DNA from: Tausonia pullulans
Taxonomy: Eukaryota; Basidiomycota; Tremellomycetes; Cystofilobasidiales; Mrakiaceae
Assembly (NCBI GenBank): GCA_951802195.1
Contig: OX637621.1
Location: 434,001-498,000 of the forward strand
Reading direction: 5' to 3'
DNA length: 64,000 nucleotides
Below, in pieces: positions 1 through 9,932 of this stretch; position 1 is the first letter of the stretch, and every line of letters starts with the position of its first letter. The notes under the pieces are model-generated. The model did not search any database, was not told where the DNA came from, and saw only the letters and a list, made by a program, of their open reading frames with translations. The translations under genes were made by a program, and so were the position numbers.

Positions 1-510
1 ATTTCTTCTGCGTCGAAATGCCTCCTACAGGCCAAGAGGATTGCTGTTGGAGCCGCGTGGAGGTCTCGCGGTTGAAGGTTGGCTGCTCGTCTGCGTTATG
101 ATCTTGCTCTCCCTCTTCACTTCAAGAAGCACAATCTACAGCCTTCTTTGCATACGATGACCCCATTTGTCTTTGCCTCTTGTCGTCACGATGATTGATG
201 AGTTGATGATGGAAGGCGCGTGCGCCATCGCTTCCTTGCGCGTGCTTCTGCCGAAAGTCATTCGCCCAAAAATAGTATATATCCAAGGATGCAATAATTA
301 TGGGCATATATATGCTTTAAGGCGAAGGAAGAGAGGAGGATGTCGGAAAACGCAGGCTCCCCCCAGCCCTGGCCCTTTCTCGCCCTCCGCGTGCTTCTGC
401 TGTTCTGCGTGCCTTCCGGCTTCAGGCCCGAAGTCGACCCTCGCCTCCGAACTCCCATCAGCGCGCCAATCCACGACCGCCCGTCTCTCACTCTCTTCCT
501 TCGACCCACC
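1..510. promoter_or_regulatory. Upstream region of COX6
   Basis: No coding frame is supported here. A TATA-like, near-palindromic run (gcatatatatgc) lies at about 303-314, roughly 200 bases before the first COX6 start codon, and a second AT-rich patch (tagtatatatcc) lies near 274-285. Bases 340-510 are pyrimidine-rich, as expected for a fungal 5' leader. Overlapping open frames on both strands have no family resemblance and are taken as chance. Confidence 0.35.
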
Positions 511-1322
511 ATGCTTGAACTCATCTCCCGCTGTACTGGTGCCCCAGCCATGGCTCGCCTCGCGGTCTTTCGTCCTCTTACTGTCCAGGGTGAGCCTGTC
601 CCTGCAGCAGCCCCCGGCTCAGACCGGTCCGACCAGTACTTACCCTCTCGTTACCATCGTCGGTCTCGTGCCTACCAGCCCGTCGTTGGGCCTCTAACGC
701 GCCTTCTATGGACCGCGCGTCGTTTGAACAGATGCGGGACGCCGAGGAGCTGAAGGTCTGTCCTCGCTTGCTGGCTCGACGCGCTCCTCGTCTTTCCCCT
801 TCGCCTTGTCCCCTCCCTCGTCGCGCTTTCTTTGGCCTGTGCCGTCCTCTCCCTCTCATCGGGCCGGCGCATGGCTGCGATCCGAGGGTGTCCTATCTTA
901 TATCAAATGTGCACTTATTCCTTTCGTCTTGTTCCATCTACAGCGCGCCTTGAGCGCGGTCTGGTCGGCGGGCAATGTCCCGAGTGCGGACGTCGTCGAG
1001 GGCATGCTTCGGGGAGCCCGGAACGTCAACGACTACGCCCTCGCGACCCAAATTCTTTACGAGCTCAGGCAAAAGATCAAGAAAGAGGAGCCCTATGCCG
1101 AGTTTATTGGCCAACTTCAGCCCGTTCTCAACGAGCTAGGTACGTCGTCGACTGCTGGTCGTTGCCTTCCCCCGCTCACGGGTCCGTCCGTGGACAACGG
1201 CTTGTCTTCGTCTTCCTTACTTGCCAGGCATCGCGACGCACGAGGAGCTCTATGGAACCCAGCACAAGAACAGGTACTACTTTGGACCCGGTGAGGGCAA
1301 GCCCGTCCCCAAGGAGGACTAA
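511..1322 (+). CDS. COX6: Cytochrome c oxidase subunit 6 (human COX5A family), mitochondrial
   Basis: Nuclear-encoded subunit of respiratory complex IV at the mitochondrial inner membrane. Model: exons 511-589, 679-755, 944-1139 and 1228-1322, all phases agreeing, 148 codons. The N-terminus is Arg-rich and lacks acidic residues until about residue 35 (presequence; MARLAVFRPL... then RRWASNAPS). The mature part shows the family pattern: ELKRALSAVW, then VVEGMLRGARNVNDY, LYELRQKIK and FIGQLQPVLNELG, the last followed across an intron by GIATHEELYG. Two in-frame starts exist, ATG 511 and ATG 550. The shorter one gives an equally good presequence, so the true start is open. The gene converges with the aminotransferase gene to its right. 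Family assignment is firm; the exon 1-2 junction is inferred from phase. Confidence 0.88.
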
Positions 1323-1664
1323 ATGGTGAGTCGATCCCGTTGTATATCTCCCGTACGTTCAGGCTAACGCTCGCTGCCCCGCTCTCTTAAGCGTAATCAG
1401 GCGAGATTGCTGGGTCCTTTGCTAGTCGTAGATATATGCCTGTGAATCTTGACTGGACGCAACGCTGGAGTTATCACAGACGGTCTCTCGCCGAGCGCGA
1501 TGCTGACTTAAGTTCCGGATGGATGGCACAGAGGATGCCATCCTGTACAATCACGACTGCCTCCATCGAGTATTCTACGTGTTGAGAAATGAAACACGCT
1601 GCGTGTCCAGAGACTGGCGATACGACTTTGATTTCGCGGAGGGAATCATCATCGAGATAAATGG
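1323..1664. other. Convergent 3' spacer
   Basis: About 340 bases between the stop codons of two convergent genes. It is less GC-rich than its surroundings and holds only short chance frames. It presumably contains both 3' UTRs; no other structure is seen. Confidence 0.5.
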
Positions 1665-3916
1665 TCAAAGATCGTTGGCCGGTTTTAGACCGAGCAGCGT
1701 CTCAATCTTGCTGAGCCCGACGTCAAGATTCCCCCTCTTCACGGAGATTGTAACTCGGAACCAGCCCGGCGAATCGTAGTGGTAGGCCGAACCGGGTGCC
1801 TGGCATCATCAAAGTGTGTGGGAAGTCAACTCCTGGGCGGGTCTTCAGACGCAAATGTGTACGGCAGTGGCTACCCGCAATATAGACACCACCATCCAGC
1901 AAGGTCTGGAAGCCCTTCTTCTCCTCAGCCGCTGTCGTCCAGCCAACGCGCTGCCCGAGGTTCACCCATACGAAGTGGCCTGCGTTGGAGTCGGCGACCT
2001 GGACGCCGCGTTCGACGAACCAGCCGCGGACATAGGCGTGAGCCTCCGTCAGACGAGCTTTGTTCTCCGCCACAAACCAATGGAGGTAGGAAGAGTAGGT
2101 CGGCGAAGAGGGAGGGGCTGGGGCGGTAAGGAGCGACGTCCAGAGGACGTCAGCCGGGGAAGACACCTTCATAAGCATGGACTTTGAAGGGGAGGAGTGC
2201 AGCATATCAGCACGAGCTACTGGAGATAGCGGGCAACGGCTAGTGAGCAGAGAAGTAACGAACTGTGTTAGCCAATGTGCGAAGCACGAGAGGGTTGTGC
2301 TGCGAGATAAGGACACCCAGCCGCAGGCCGTTGGAGCAAAAATCCTTGGACATGCCATGAACCACTGAAGATTATCTCGTCAGACCTGTTTCCTCTTTGG
2401 ATCATCGATAGTCGGGCGCACCATGGAGCCGAGCCCGGTCGAAGGGCACTCCCGCCTCCTTCTCCACGTCGAGACTGAGCATGCTTGTGAAAGGACGGGC
2501 ATCGGCGTAGTCTATTGAAACAATGCGGTCATTGTCAGTCAGAGAAGAGACGGTATTCTTGGACGAAGCGAAAGATATTGTACCGGGAGCGTTGTAAACC
2601 GACAAGCCGTAAATCTCGTCGCTGATAAGGTGGAGATCGTTGGCTTCGGCGAACGCGCAGTACTCAAGGAGCGTCTCTCGGGACTCTGTAGGAGGAGAGC
2701 TGTCTGTCAAAACCCGAGGCGCGTTTCACGAAACGGCCGGAGAGCCACCCACGTGTCTTGCCCTTGGGGTTCTTGAGTTGGAGATGAGGTCCGTCAGCAA
2801 GTTAAGTGAATCGTATACGCTGATATTTTGATCTGCTTACTTCTGGGTTTGTCACCAGCAGAGCCTTGATCCTGATACCACGCTCTCGGCTCTCCCGCAA
2901 CGCACAGCTGAATGCATCGAAAACGGACTCGCCTCCTTCCAGAGGCACGCCGACAAGGACGGCTCCACTCCTGGGCCGGAGGTCTCGGTCGAACCCAGAG
3001 TAGTAAGGGGCGGCTAAGGGGTGAAGAGAAGAGAGGGCTTCATGAGAGTCTGGCTCATCAGAGGCTGTTTAGGCCAAACCTCACAGCTTACCCAGGAGGA
3101 TTCCATCCCCGGAATCAAGGATTACGTGGGCAAGCTGATCGAGGATCGCACTGCAGCCAGCACCGACGATGAGATGGTCCACATTTAGGGGGAAGCACGG
3201 GCGAAAGAATCTGTGTGGGCGGTCCCGGGTGAGTTAGACTACACCAATCGACGTTGTTTGGTCCGGCCGGGACAGCTGACTCGGTATAGAAGTGGACAAG
3301 AGCAGCCTTAAGGCGTCGGCTGCCAAAGAGGTCGTCCCCATACGAGAGGTCTGAGGCAAGAAAGTTCTGGGCGAACGCCTTGCCGAAGAAAGCGACCAGT
3401 TCATCGGCCTAAGGCGACACGTTAATTCGGAGTGAGCGAAGGGGTCTGGGCGCATATTCGGAGTTACCCCAGCATCCGGGATAAGACGTACCATGAGTCC
3501 GTTCTCAGCAACACCCAGAGAGACAATGCCCTCAGGGTTGGAATCACAGCAGAATATGTTTTCGAAAAGGCATGAGAACCTGAGGAAGCGGTGTGCACGG
3601 TGAGCGGGTCGGTTTGAAGGCCCCTCGAGTCAGCAGCCTACGCTAGGTAAGAAAGAGAATCAAAAAGAATTAAATTGTACCTTTCGACAAGCGGGCCTGC
3701 GTCAGGCCCTCCCGTTGAACGCAGAGACAAGCTAGGGCCGCCATAGAGACGTCTGCTAGCTTGTTTGCTTACCTCGCTGCTCGAATCGTCGGCAAAATGC
3801 GGCGATGCTGGCTTCGGGTGAGGGAATTCTGGAGCGTCTGCTGAGAGAGCGAGATGAGAAAGGCCCTCAGAGAGAGGGAAGGGGCTAGCGACTCCGTAGG
3901 GTTGCAAAATAGACAT
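1665..3916 (-). CDS. ACC-synthase-like PLP aminotransferase (class I/II)
   Basis: Fold-type I PLP enzyme of the 1-aminocyclopropane-1-carboxylate synthase-like family. About eleven exons were followed on the minus strand. Family blocks in order: NPEGIVSLGVAENGLM (near 3510); AFAQNFLASDLSYGDD (near 3370); DHLIVGAGCSAILDQL (near 3150); ALLVTNPE joined to NPKGKTQSRETLLEYC across a roughly 60-nt intron; LHLISDEIYGLSVYNAPG (near 2620); VVHGMSKDFCSNGLRLG, with the PLP lysine, near 2350; SSPADVLWTSLL; NAGHFVWVNLG; APGSAYHY then SPGWFRVTISVKRGNLDVG at the C-terminus, stop at 1665. Start chosen at MSILQPYGV, which precedes a clean donor. The last intron seems to need a non-GT donor (see findings). True ACC synthase activity cannot be told from related aminotransferase or lyase activity by sequence. 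Divergent from REX2. Confidence 0.82.
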
Positions 3917-4600
3917 GGAAAGGGAGGTCGATGTGGTGATTGAGGGCGAAAGGAGCGAAAGGGCTGTCTCCTCTTTCAGGGTACCGCGAGGCGGGCTTCT
4001 CCGAATGCCCGCTTGATGTCTCCGAATCGCTCTCGAATTCCAACAGGTCAGGCGAGAGAAGAGGCGCTTCCGACTAGTGCATTCTTTTGCAGAAGTGGGG
4101 AGACACATGCTGCTGTCACGAGGTCGACGGAGCGATGGAGAGAAGGCTGGGCGGGGTTGTCTGTCGCACAGTAGCGGCTTCTTCCTCCCGAACCAGCTAT
4201 CACTACCGGGGGTGGAAGGGACAAGACCCTTGTCGTCAAGGCCTCAAGGATGGAAACTCCGATCCATCTCTCATTGGGGATCTTCGATCTCCGGCTCCAT
4301 CTTTGTTGTCCGACCAATCTCAAAGGAGGGGGCTTGCCGTTGCCAACGAAGCGAGCAAGACGGGGAGCGCCGACAGCCCTGGCCGGCTCTGCTCGAATCC
4401 TCTTTCCTCAAAACCACCTCCTCCGACCGAGCCAGTCCTACAACATTCACCCTTCAGCGCCTCTCGTACGTCACCTCACTTGGACAGCCTTCAAAAAGCT
4501 CGCCGCTTCTGTCTTTGTTCCTCTATCCACGCCCAAGTTAGACCCCGCCGTCCCGAGCCCGCTCCCGTCTTCCTCGCGTCCATCTTCCTTTGCGTCCTTC
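3917..4600. promoter_or_regulatory. Divergent promoter, aminotransferase / REX2
   Basis: Shared 5' region of two divergent genes. A frame in phase with REX2 stays open from about 4250, so part of this stretch could encode an N-terminal extension of REX2 (a mitochondrial presequence would fit). It has no recognisable motif, and I treat it as leader. Confidence 0.4.
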
Positions 4601-5616
4601 ATGTCGTCGTCGGTCAATATCACCCGACCCGAGAGAGTGCTACGGCGACAGGACGGACCTCTCGTATGGATTGACTGCGAGATGACGGGCTTGGATCTAG
4701 AGAAGGATCGTTTAATCGAGGTAAGTCGTCTGGCTCATGCAGTGGCATCCTTCCCGATCGGACGCGTGGTCGTTCTCGTTTATGTACGAGAGAGTACTGT
4801 TAAAGGAGCAGGGCTGAAGCGTCGATTCTCTCAGATTGCCGTCATTGTCACCGACGGAAACCTCAGGCAGGTGGACGACGGAGTCGACTGGGTCATCAAG
4901 ACGGACAAGGCCGTCCTCGACCGCATGGGCGAGTGGTGCACGGCTCAGCACGCCAAGGTGAGTTGTAGCCATCTCATTGTAACATCAAGATTGGGAGTGA
5001 CTGAAACCTCGTCTTCAATCAAGTCGGGTCTCACTGAACAATGCCTCGCGTCCGAGCACACACACGAGTGGGTGACGAGTCAAGTGCTCGAGTACATCAA
5101 GGCGCGCGTCCCGGATAAAGGGGTTGCTGTACTGGCTGGCAACAGCGTGCACGCCGATGCTGCGTTTCTCAAGCTGGAGGAAGGACGTGGAATGCGGAGT
5201 GTAATTGACCATCTGCACTACGTACGTCCACGTACCGACTCTCGCCCTCTTGGGTCGATAGCAGTCGCTGATATTACCTCTTTGGCTACAGAGAATCGTT
5301 GACGTCTCTACCATCAAGGTCCGCTGCACATTACTATTCTCTTAGATCCATTTACTGATTAGTATTTGGCAACGGCTTTTGATGTACGGCAGGAGTTGGC
5401 AGCGCGATGGTCGCGTGAGTTCGCGTACTTCGATCACCTTTGGCGACTTATCTTTTTCTCTGACTCCTTACCTTTCTTACACCTGCAGCACGGAAAGCAC
5501 ACGATTTGCGCTCCAAGCGGAAAACGGAGGGGTCACATCGCGCGCTTGACGATATTAGGGGGTCGATAGAGGAATTGAAGCAGTACCGCTCTAACCTCTT
5601 CATCCAGCAACCGTAG
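4601..5616 (+). CDS. REX2: Oligoribonuclease / RNA exonuclease 2 (REXO2 family)
   Basis: DEDDh 3'-5' exonuclease that degrades very short RNAs; mitochondrial and/or cytosolic in eukaryotes. Exons 4601-4720, 4835-4957, 5024-5221, 5292-5318 (27 nt), 5363-5414 and 5489-5616, all in phase. Motifs: Exo I WIDCEMTGLD (Asp and Glu metal ligands), IAVIVTDGNL, Exo II GNSVHADAAFLK, and Exo III HYRIVDVSTIK, which spans a splice junction. The C-terminus RALDDIRGSIEELKQYR matches the usual ALDDI...EEL helix that carries the last Asp, and the family's usual size of about 180-200 residues is met. The start is the ATG just before SSVNITRPER. An in-frame upstream ATG at 4250 would add 117 residues, so a mitochondrial isoform is possible. 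Confidence 0.9.
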
Positions 5617-6036
5617 ATGAATCAGTCTCTAGCCTTGTCTAGTCGGACCATTTCTTTGATTGATGAGTATGTCTGCATGAGATCTCTCTGTGCCCGAGTT
5701 AAAACTCATGGTCCACGCGCGAAGTCCAGCCACGTTGTCATCCATCCTTCATGCGTCATCGCGCTGGGCAGATCACAGCTGTCGAACACGAAACAAGGGT
5801 CTGAATCCAGAATCAAGCAATAAATACCTCCGAGAAATGATTAATGATTCGTCAGAACACGGGCAAAGCCGACCTCCACTTTTTGCCAGTCAGCCAGCCC
5901 TCTCTCTGTCAGCAGGGCATGCGTCAGCACGCGTTTTCGCGTATCGAGTCCATTCTTTCTCTCCAACTTCATGGAGTTTCGTCTTCTTTCCGCCTAACCC
6001 CCTCATTCTCTCGCTCTTTCTTATTCTTCCGCTATC
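5617..6036. promoter_or_regulatory. REX2 3' end and old yellow enzyme promoter
   Basis: About 420 bases between two tandem plus-strand genes. The last 100 bases are a C/T-rich leader typical of the genes in this window. No coding evidence. Confidence 0.4.
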
Positions 6037-8059
6037 ATGACCGCCGTCAACAACACCTCTCGCATCTTCACACCTCTCAAGATCGGCACCCAGGAGGCTC
6101 ATCGGGTCGCCATGGCCCCTCTAACCCGTTTCCGAGCGGAGAAGAACGTTCAGGTACAACCAGCTGTCTACCTCTTCTAATGCAGAGGTACAAGGGCACG
6201 ATTGATTTATATATCTCTTTGTTTCTCGCATTCTCCACCGACAGACGCCTGTACGTCCTCAAGCGCGTCATCCGAGAGAAGCTAGCTGCCCCTTGTTTGT
6301 CCTGGCAGTCTGATCTGGTACCTTGCCGGTCTTACAGAAAGTCGTCCACGCAGAGTACTACGCCCAGCGGGCCTCCTCTTCCAAGCTCGTTGGCGCTCCC
6401 ACGCTCCTCATCACTGAGGCCACCTTCATCAGTCTCGAGGCCGGTGGCTACCCTACTGCTCCGGGTATGTCGTAGCCGGACAGACACCTTTACCACGTCT
6501 GCCATCACGACTGAACATACTATACGTCCTTTGCGCAGGAATCTATACTCAGGAACAGATCCAGGCGAGTATAAATCGCTTAAAGTCCCTCGGTTGAATC
6601 CTGACGATTTTATTTTGTCATCGTTCCAGATATGGAAGAAAGTCACCGATGCCGTCCACGCGAAAGGAGGCCTCATCTACTGCCAGCTCTGGGCGCTCGG
6701 TCGCGGTGCGCTCGACTCCTGTCTTCCAATAGCCACCCTCGTTCGAAAACTGACGGCCGTGTTTGCCTCTCGATAGCCAACCAGGGCGAGCAAGAGGGCG
6801 TCAAGACTGTCTCTGCGTCGCCCATCCCTCTCTCCGGCACCTCGATCATTCCCGAGGAGATGACGGAGGAGGACATCAAGCGTAAGCCCAAAGCCTTCAA
6901 TTCGGTTCTTGGCGGCATCGCTACTGACAAAAGCTTGCGCTATCGCCTAGGCTATGTTGGAAACTACAAGCAGGCGGCAATCAACGCCGTCAAAGAGGCT
7001 GGATTCGACGGCGTCGAGATTCACTCTGCCAACGGTCAGTGGCGCCCAAACTGTCTAATTTTGTTCATGCGCTATGGCAGCGGCTGACCTCTACTTCAGG
7101 ATATCTTCTTGACCAGTTCCTCCAGACTGGATCGAACAAGCGCACCGACGCGTACGGTGGTGAGAAGGTCGAGAACCGCGTCCGCTTCCTCCTCGAGGTC
7201 GTCGATGCCATCACTTCGGCGATCGGTCAGGAGCGCACGGCCGTCCGACTCTCCCCATGGAGCAAGGTTAATAGGCTCTTCATTCGTCCTTCAGACACGC
7301 AGGCACGCTTCTTGCTGACCGGTTGCGCGCTCTTCCGTAGTTTCAAGACCAGCAGGAACGGAACCCGCTGATCACCTTCGAGCACACCACCCGTCAGCTC
7401 GTCGAGCGCTTCCCAAAACTTGCCTACGTCCATTTTGTCGAGCCGGTTGCTTGGTTTCCCGGAACGTTCGACAATAACAATCTCGAGGAGGGAATCATCC
7501 CCAGCAATGATCACGTTCGTCGTCATCCTAGTGTCTCTGAGACCGTCGGCTAATCTCGCGTTGTCTTACTCATCCAATCAGTTCCGCGCCATTGTTCGCG
7601 GAATCGACCCTTCCACCGTCAAGGACGACCAGACGACCGTCTTCCCTGACCCGACACCGGAGCGGCCTACCGCCTTCCTCTCCGCCGGAGGCTTCACTCG
7701 CGAGTCTGGCCCAGCTCATTGCGAGCGGACCGGCGACGTTGTGGTCTATGGCCGTCACTTCATCTCGACTCCCGACCTTCCGTACCGCATCAAGCAGGGT
7801 ATCGAGTTCAACCAGTATGACAGGAGCACCTTCTGTGCGTTGCTATTGGTTGGCTAGTTCTTTTTGAGGGTCTCGAGCTAACGGAAGACCACTCTATCTT
7901 ACTTGAAGACGGAGGCGACGAGAAGGGCTACACCGTGAGTTAGGCGGAGCCGACTCTTCTCTAGAGGATGTCTTGCTGACAGATAACCACTCCTTGTTGC
8001 AGACGTATCCATTCGCGAACGACGAGAGCAAGAGCCTCGGCGTCATAGCCCAGGCCTAG
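6037..8059 (+). CDS. Old yellow enzyme (NADPH:flavin oxidoreductase)
   Basis: FMN-dependent TIM-barrel ene-reductase. Twelve exons, all phase-checked: 6037-6153, 6245-6250, 6338-6464, 6539-6564, 6630-6705, 6777-6881, 6951-7034, 7100-7266, 7341-7514, 7582-7834, 7909-7934, 8003-8059. Motifs: MAPLTRFRA (Thr that tunes FMN), [53 protein letters not shown] (the substrate-binding His/Asn pair), [15 protein letters not shown], and [17 protein letters not shown] near the end. The second exon is only 6 nt (Thr-Pro). The intron after 6564 has a GC donor (CAG|GCGAGT). Paralogues of the family act on many alpha,beta-unsaturated carbonyls, so the physiological substrate is unknown. Confidence 0.92.
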
Positions 8060-8186
8060 ATGTTTCCTCACCCTTGATGGCTAGATGGCTAGATTTGATA
8101 GTATGAATGTGCCCCGAGGGCCAGCTTCTCATGGAAAAAGGCAATGCGCATGCATGTGCCAACGACAAAACCCGCGCCCGGCGTCT

Positions 8187-8199
8187 CCCCCCCCCCCCC
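8187..8199. repeat. 13-nt C homopolymer beside the CSN8 stop
   Basis: Thirteen C residues on the plus strand, lying 6 bases beyond the CSN8 stop codon in that gene's 3' UTR (a G tract in its mRNA). Confidence 0.85.
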
Positions 8200-8205
8200 T
8201 TCCCC

Positions 8206-9641
8206 TCAGGCGGACTGCTCCAGGTCCAGCAGGCTCCTGCGAAGCTGGCTGAACTCGTGCGAGCCCGTCGGCCGAAGCGAGAGACATGCTGTGCGAGAAC
8301 AGACGAACGACCAAGGGAGGATGAGTTTGACTCATACTGACGACGAAGGAGCAACGTGACGAGACGACGTACGCGATTTGACAGGCGTGAGAAGATCTTT
8401 CGTCTGGTCGTACGGCCAGCGAGCCTGAGTCGTTGCCCCTGAAGTTTTTATAAAAGACCCGTTAGCGTTTGACTACGAGGCCCTGAAGGCGCCGCAGCTT
8501 TGTAAAGAAACCTTACAGGTCAAAACGTCGCTGGCCGAGCGACCGACGTACACGCCAAGATCGCTCGGAGAGATGGCCGTAAAGACGGAGGCGACGAGTT
8601 GCAGCGTCTGCGCCTCGTAATGGCCTGGCGTGGTGCGCCGGAGGAACAGGCAACGACGTCAGACAGAGAACGTAACATCGTTTAGCCAAGAGGACGACAC
8701 TTGCTCTTGAAGGAGGAAAGGATGCCCCGGAAGATTCCATCCAGACCCTGCTGCACCTGGTCGCTCGTAGGCTGGGAAAGATACTATAACCAACAAGTCG
8801 GGGAAATATAAAAGATCGCGGATCATTGGGGTCAATCTTGGAAGCGGGCAGGACGCGACGCGACCGCGACGCACCTGCGCGATCTCGTCTGCAACGGCCC
8901 ATACGATAGCGTGTCGGGAATGCGAGACGGCGGAGACGAGTGTTGCGAGCCGGTGGACGATAGGGAGAGCCTGGAGGGCAGCGGAGCAGTGCTTGACTTG
9001 GTTCGCCGCCTCGGGGATGTCGTTGGCGTGTAGGGTGACAAGAACAAGCGGAATGAAGTATATGACGTCTGTCTCTGGTCGAGACTCGGGGCAGTTCCTC
9101 TAGGCATGGTCCAGAAAGAGGTGGAGACAAGTAGCATGAGTGAGCGTGCGCGACCATCAACACAGATGCGGAGGTGATATGTTCGACGTGACCCACTCAC
9201 GTTCAAGTTGGCGAAGTGCCTCGCGACATGCTGGAACTCATACTCCCTGGCGTTCCTAGCCGAGAGACTGGTGAGCTCATTGTAGAATGCAAGAGTGAGC
9301 TGCCGCTCCTCCTGATAATCTCCACCTCCTCCGCCGGGCATGGCCATCAACGAGCTGGGGCCATTGGATGATGACGACCCAGAGGGGGCCGGAGGGCCAA
9401 CGGAGGACAACGGCACGCCCTCATCGCCTGTAACCAAAGCCGCTTCATCCCTGACCGAGGGACCGCTGGAAGGCCCGGTGCGCTCGATGCCAGCGAGCTC
9501 GGACGAAGGAAAGGCAAGCTTGGCGGCGGGCGTCTCTCCCATCACGGGCGACTCGGCGAAGGCAGCGGCGGTCGACGTTGACTGGACAGGCGTAGGGAGA
9601 CTGGACGTGGCTTGCGGCGGGGAAGGGAGGCTCTGGCTCAT
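8206..9641 (-). CDS. COP9 signalosome subunit 8 candidate (CSN8/PSMD8/eIF3k PCI-like)
   Basis: Likely the small PCI-domain subunit of the COP9 signalosome, the Cullin deneddylase. The first exon (9641 to about 9203) encodes a Ser/Gly/Pro-rich tail of about 100 residues and then YNELTSLSARNAREYE and HVARHFANLN. The second carries a helical repeat (FIPLVLVTLHANDIPEAANQ, then HCSAALQALPIVHRLA). The next holds SDQVQQGLDGIFRGILSS. The winged-helix part follows: HYEAQTLQLVASVFTAISP then SDLGVYVGRSASDVL, like the CSN8_PSD8_EIF3K signature of CSN8 and Rpn12. After it come ARWPYDQTKDLLTPVKS and, across a final intron, SHEFSQLRRSLLDLEQSA and the stop. Rpn12 is the main alternative, but the short length and tail favour CSN8. 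Some splice junctions are uncertain. Confidence 0.62.
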
Positions 9642-9932
9642 GGTTGGGCGTGTAGAGAGTGGTTATCGCGCAAAGCGGCGATGATAGTTGCAAGAGAACG
9701 AGAGCATGAGACGCGGCGAGAGCCGACTTGCCTGCTTCCAATGAGGCGAGAGCAGCACGGGCCTGACTTCTGAAAGACCTCAGAGCGAGATTGAACACAA
9801 AATGATAGCTGCATGCATACAAGTGGCCCCTTCCAGCTTAGAAAAGAAGGGCTGGAACGTAACGAGACGGGAGGGGACGACACCAGTCAAAAGAATAGAG
9901 AGCGGCGATGCAGGATGATGACGGGAACACGT

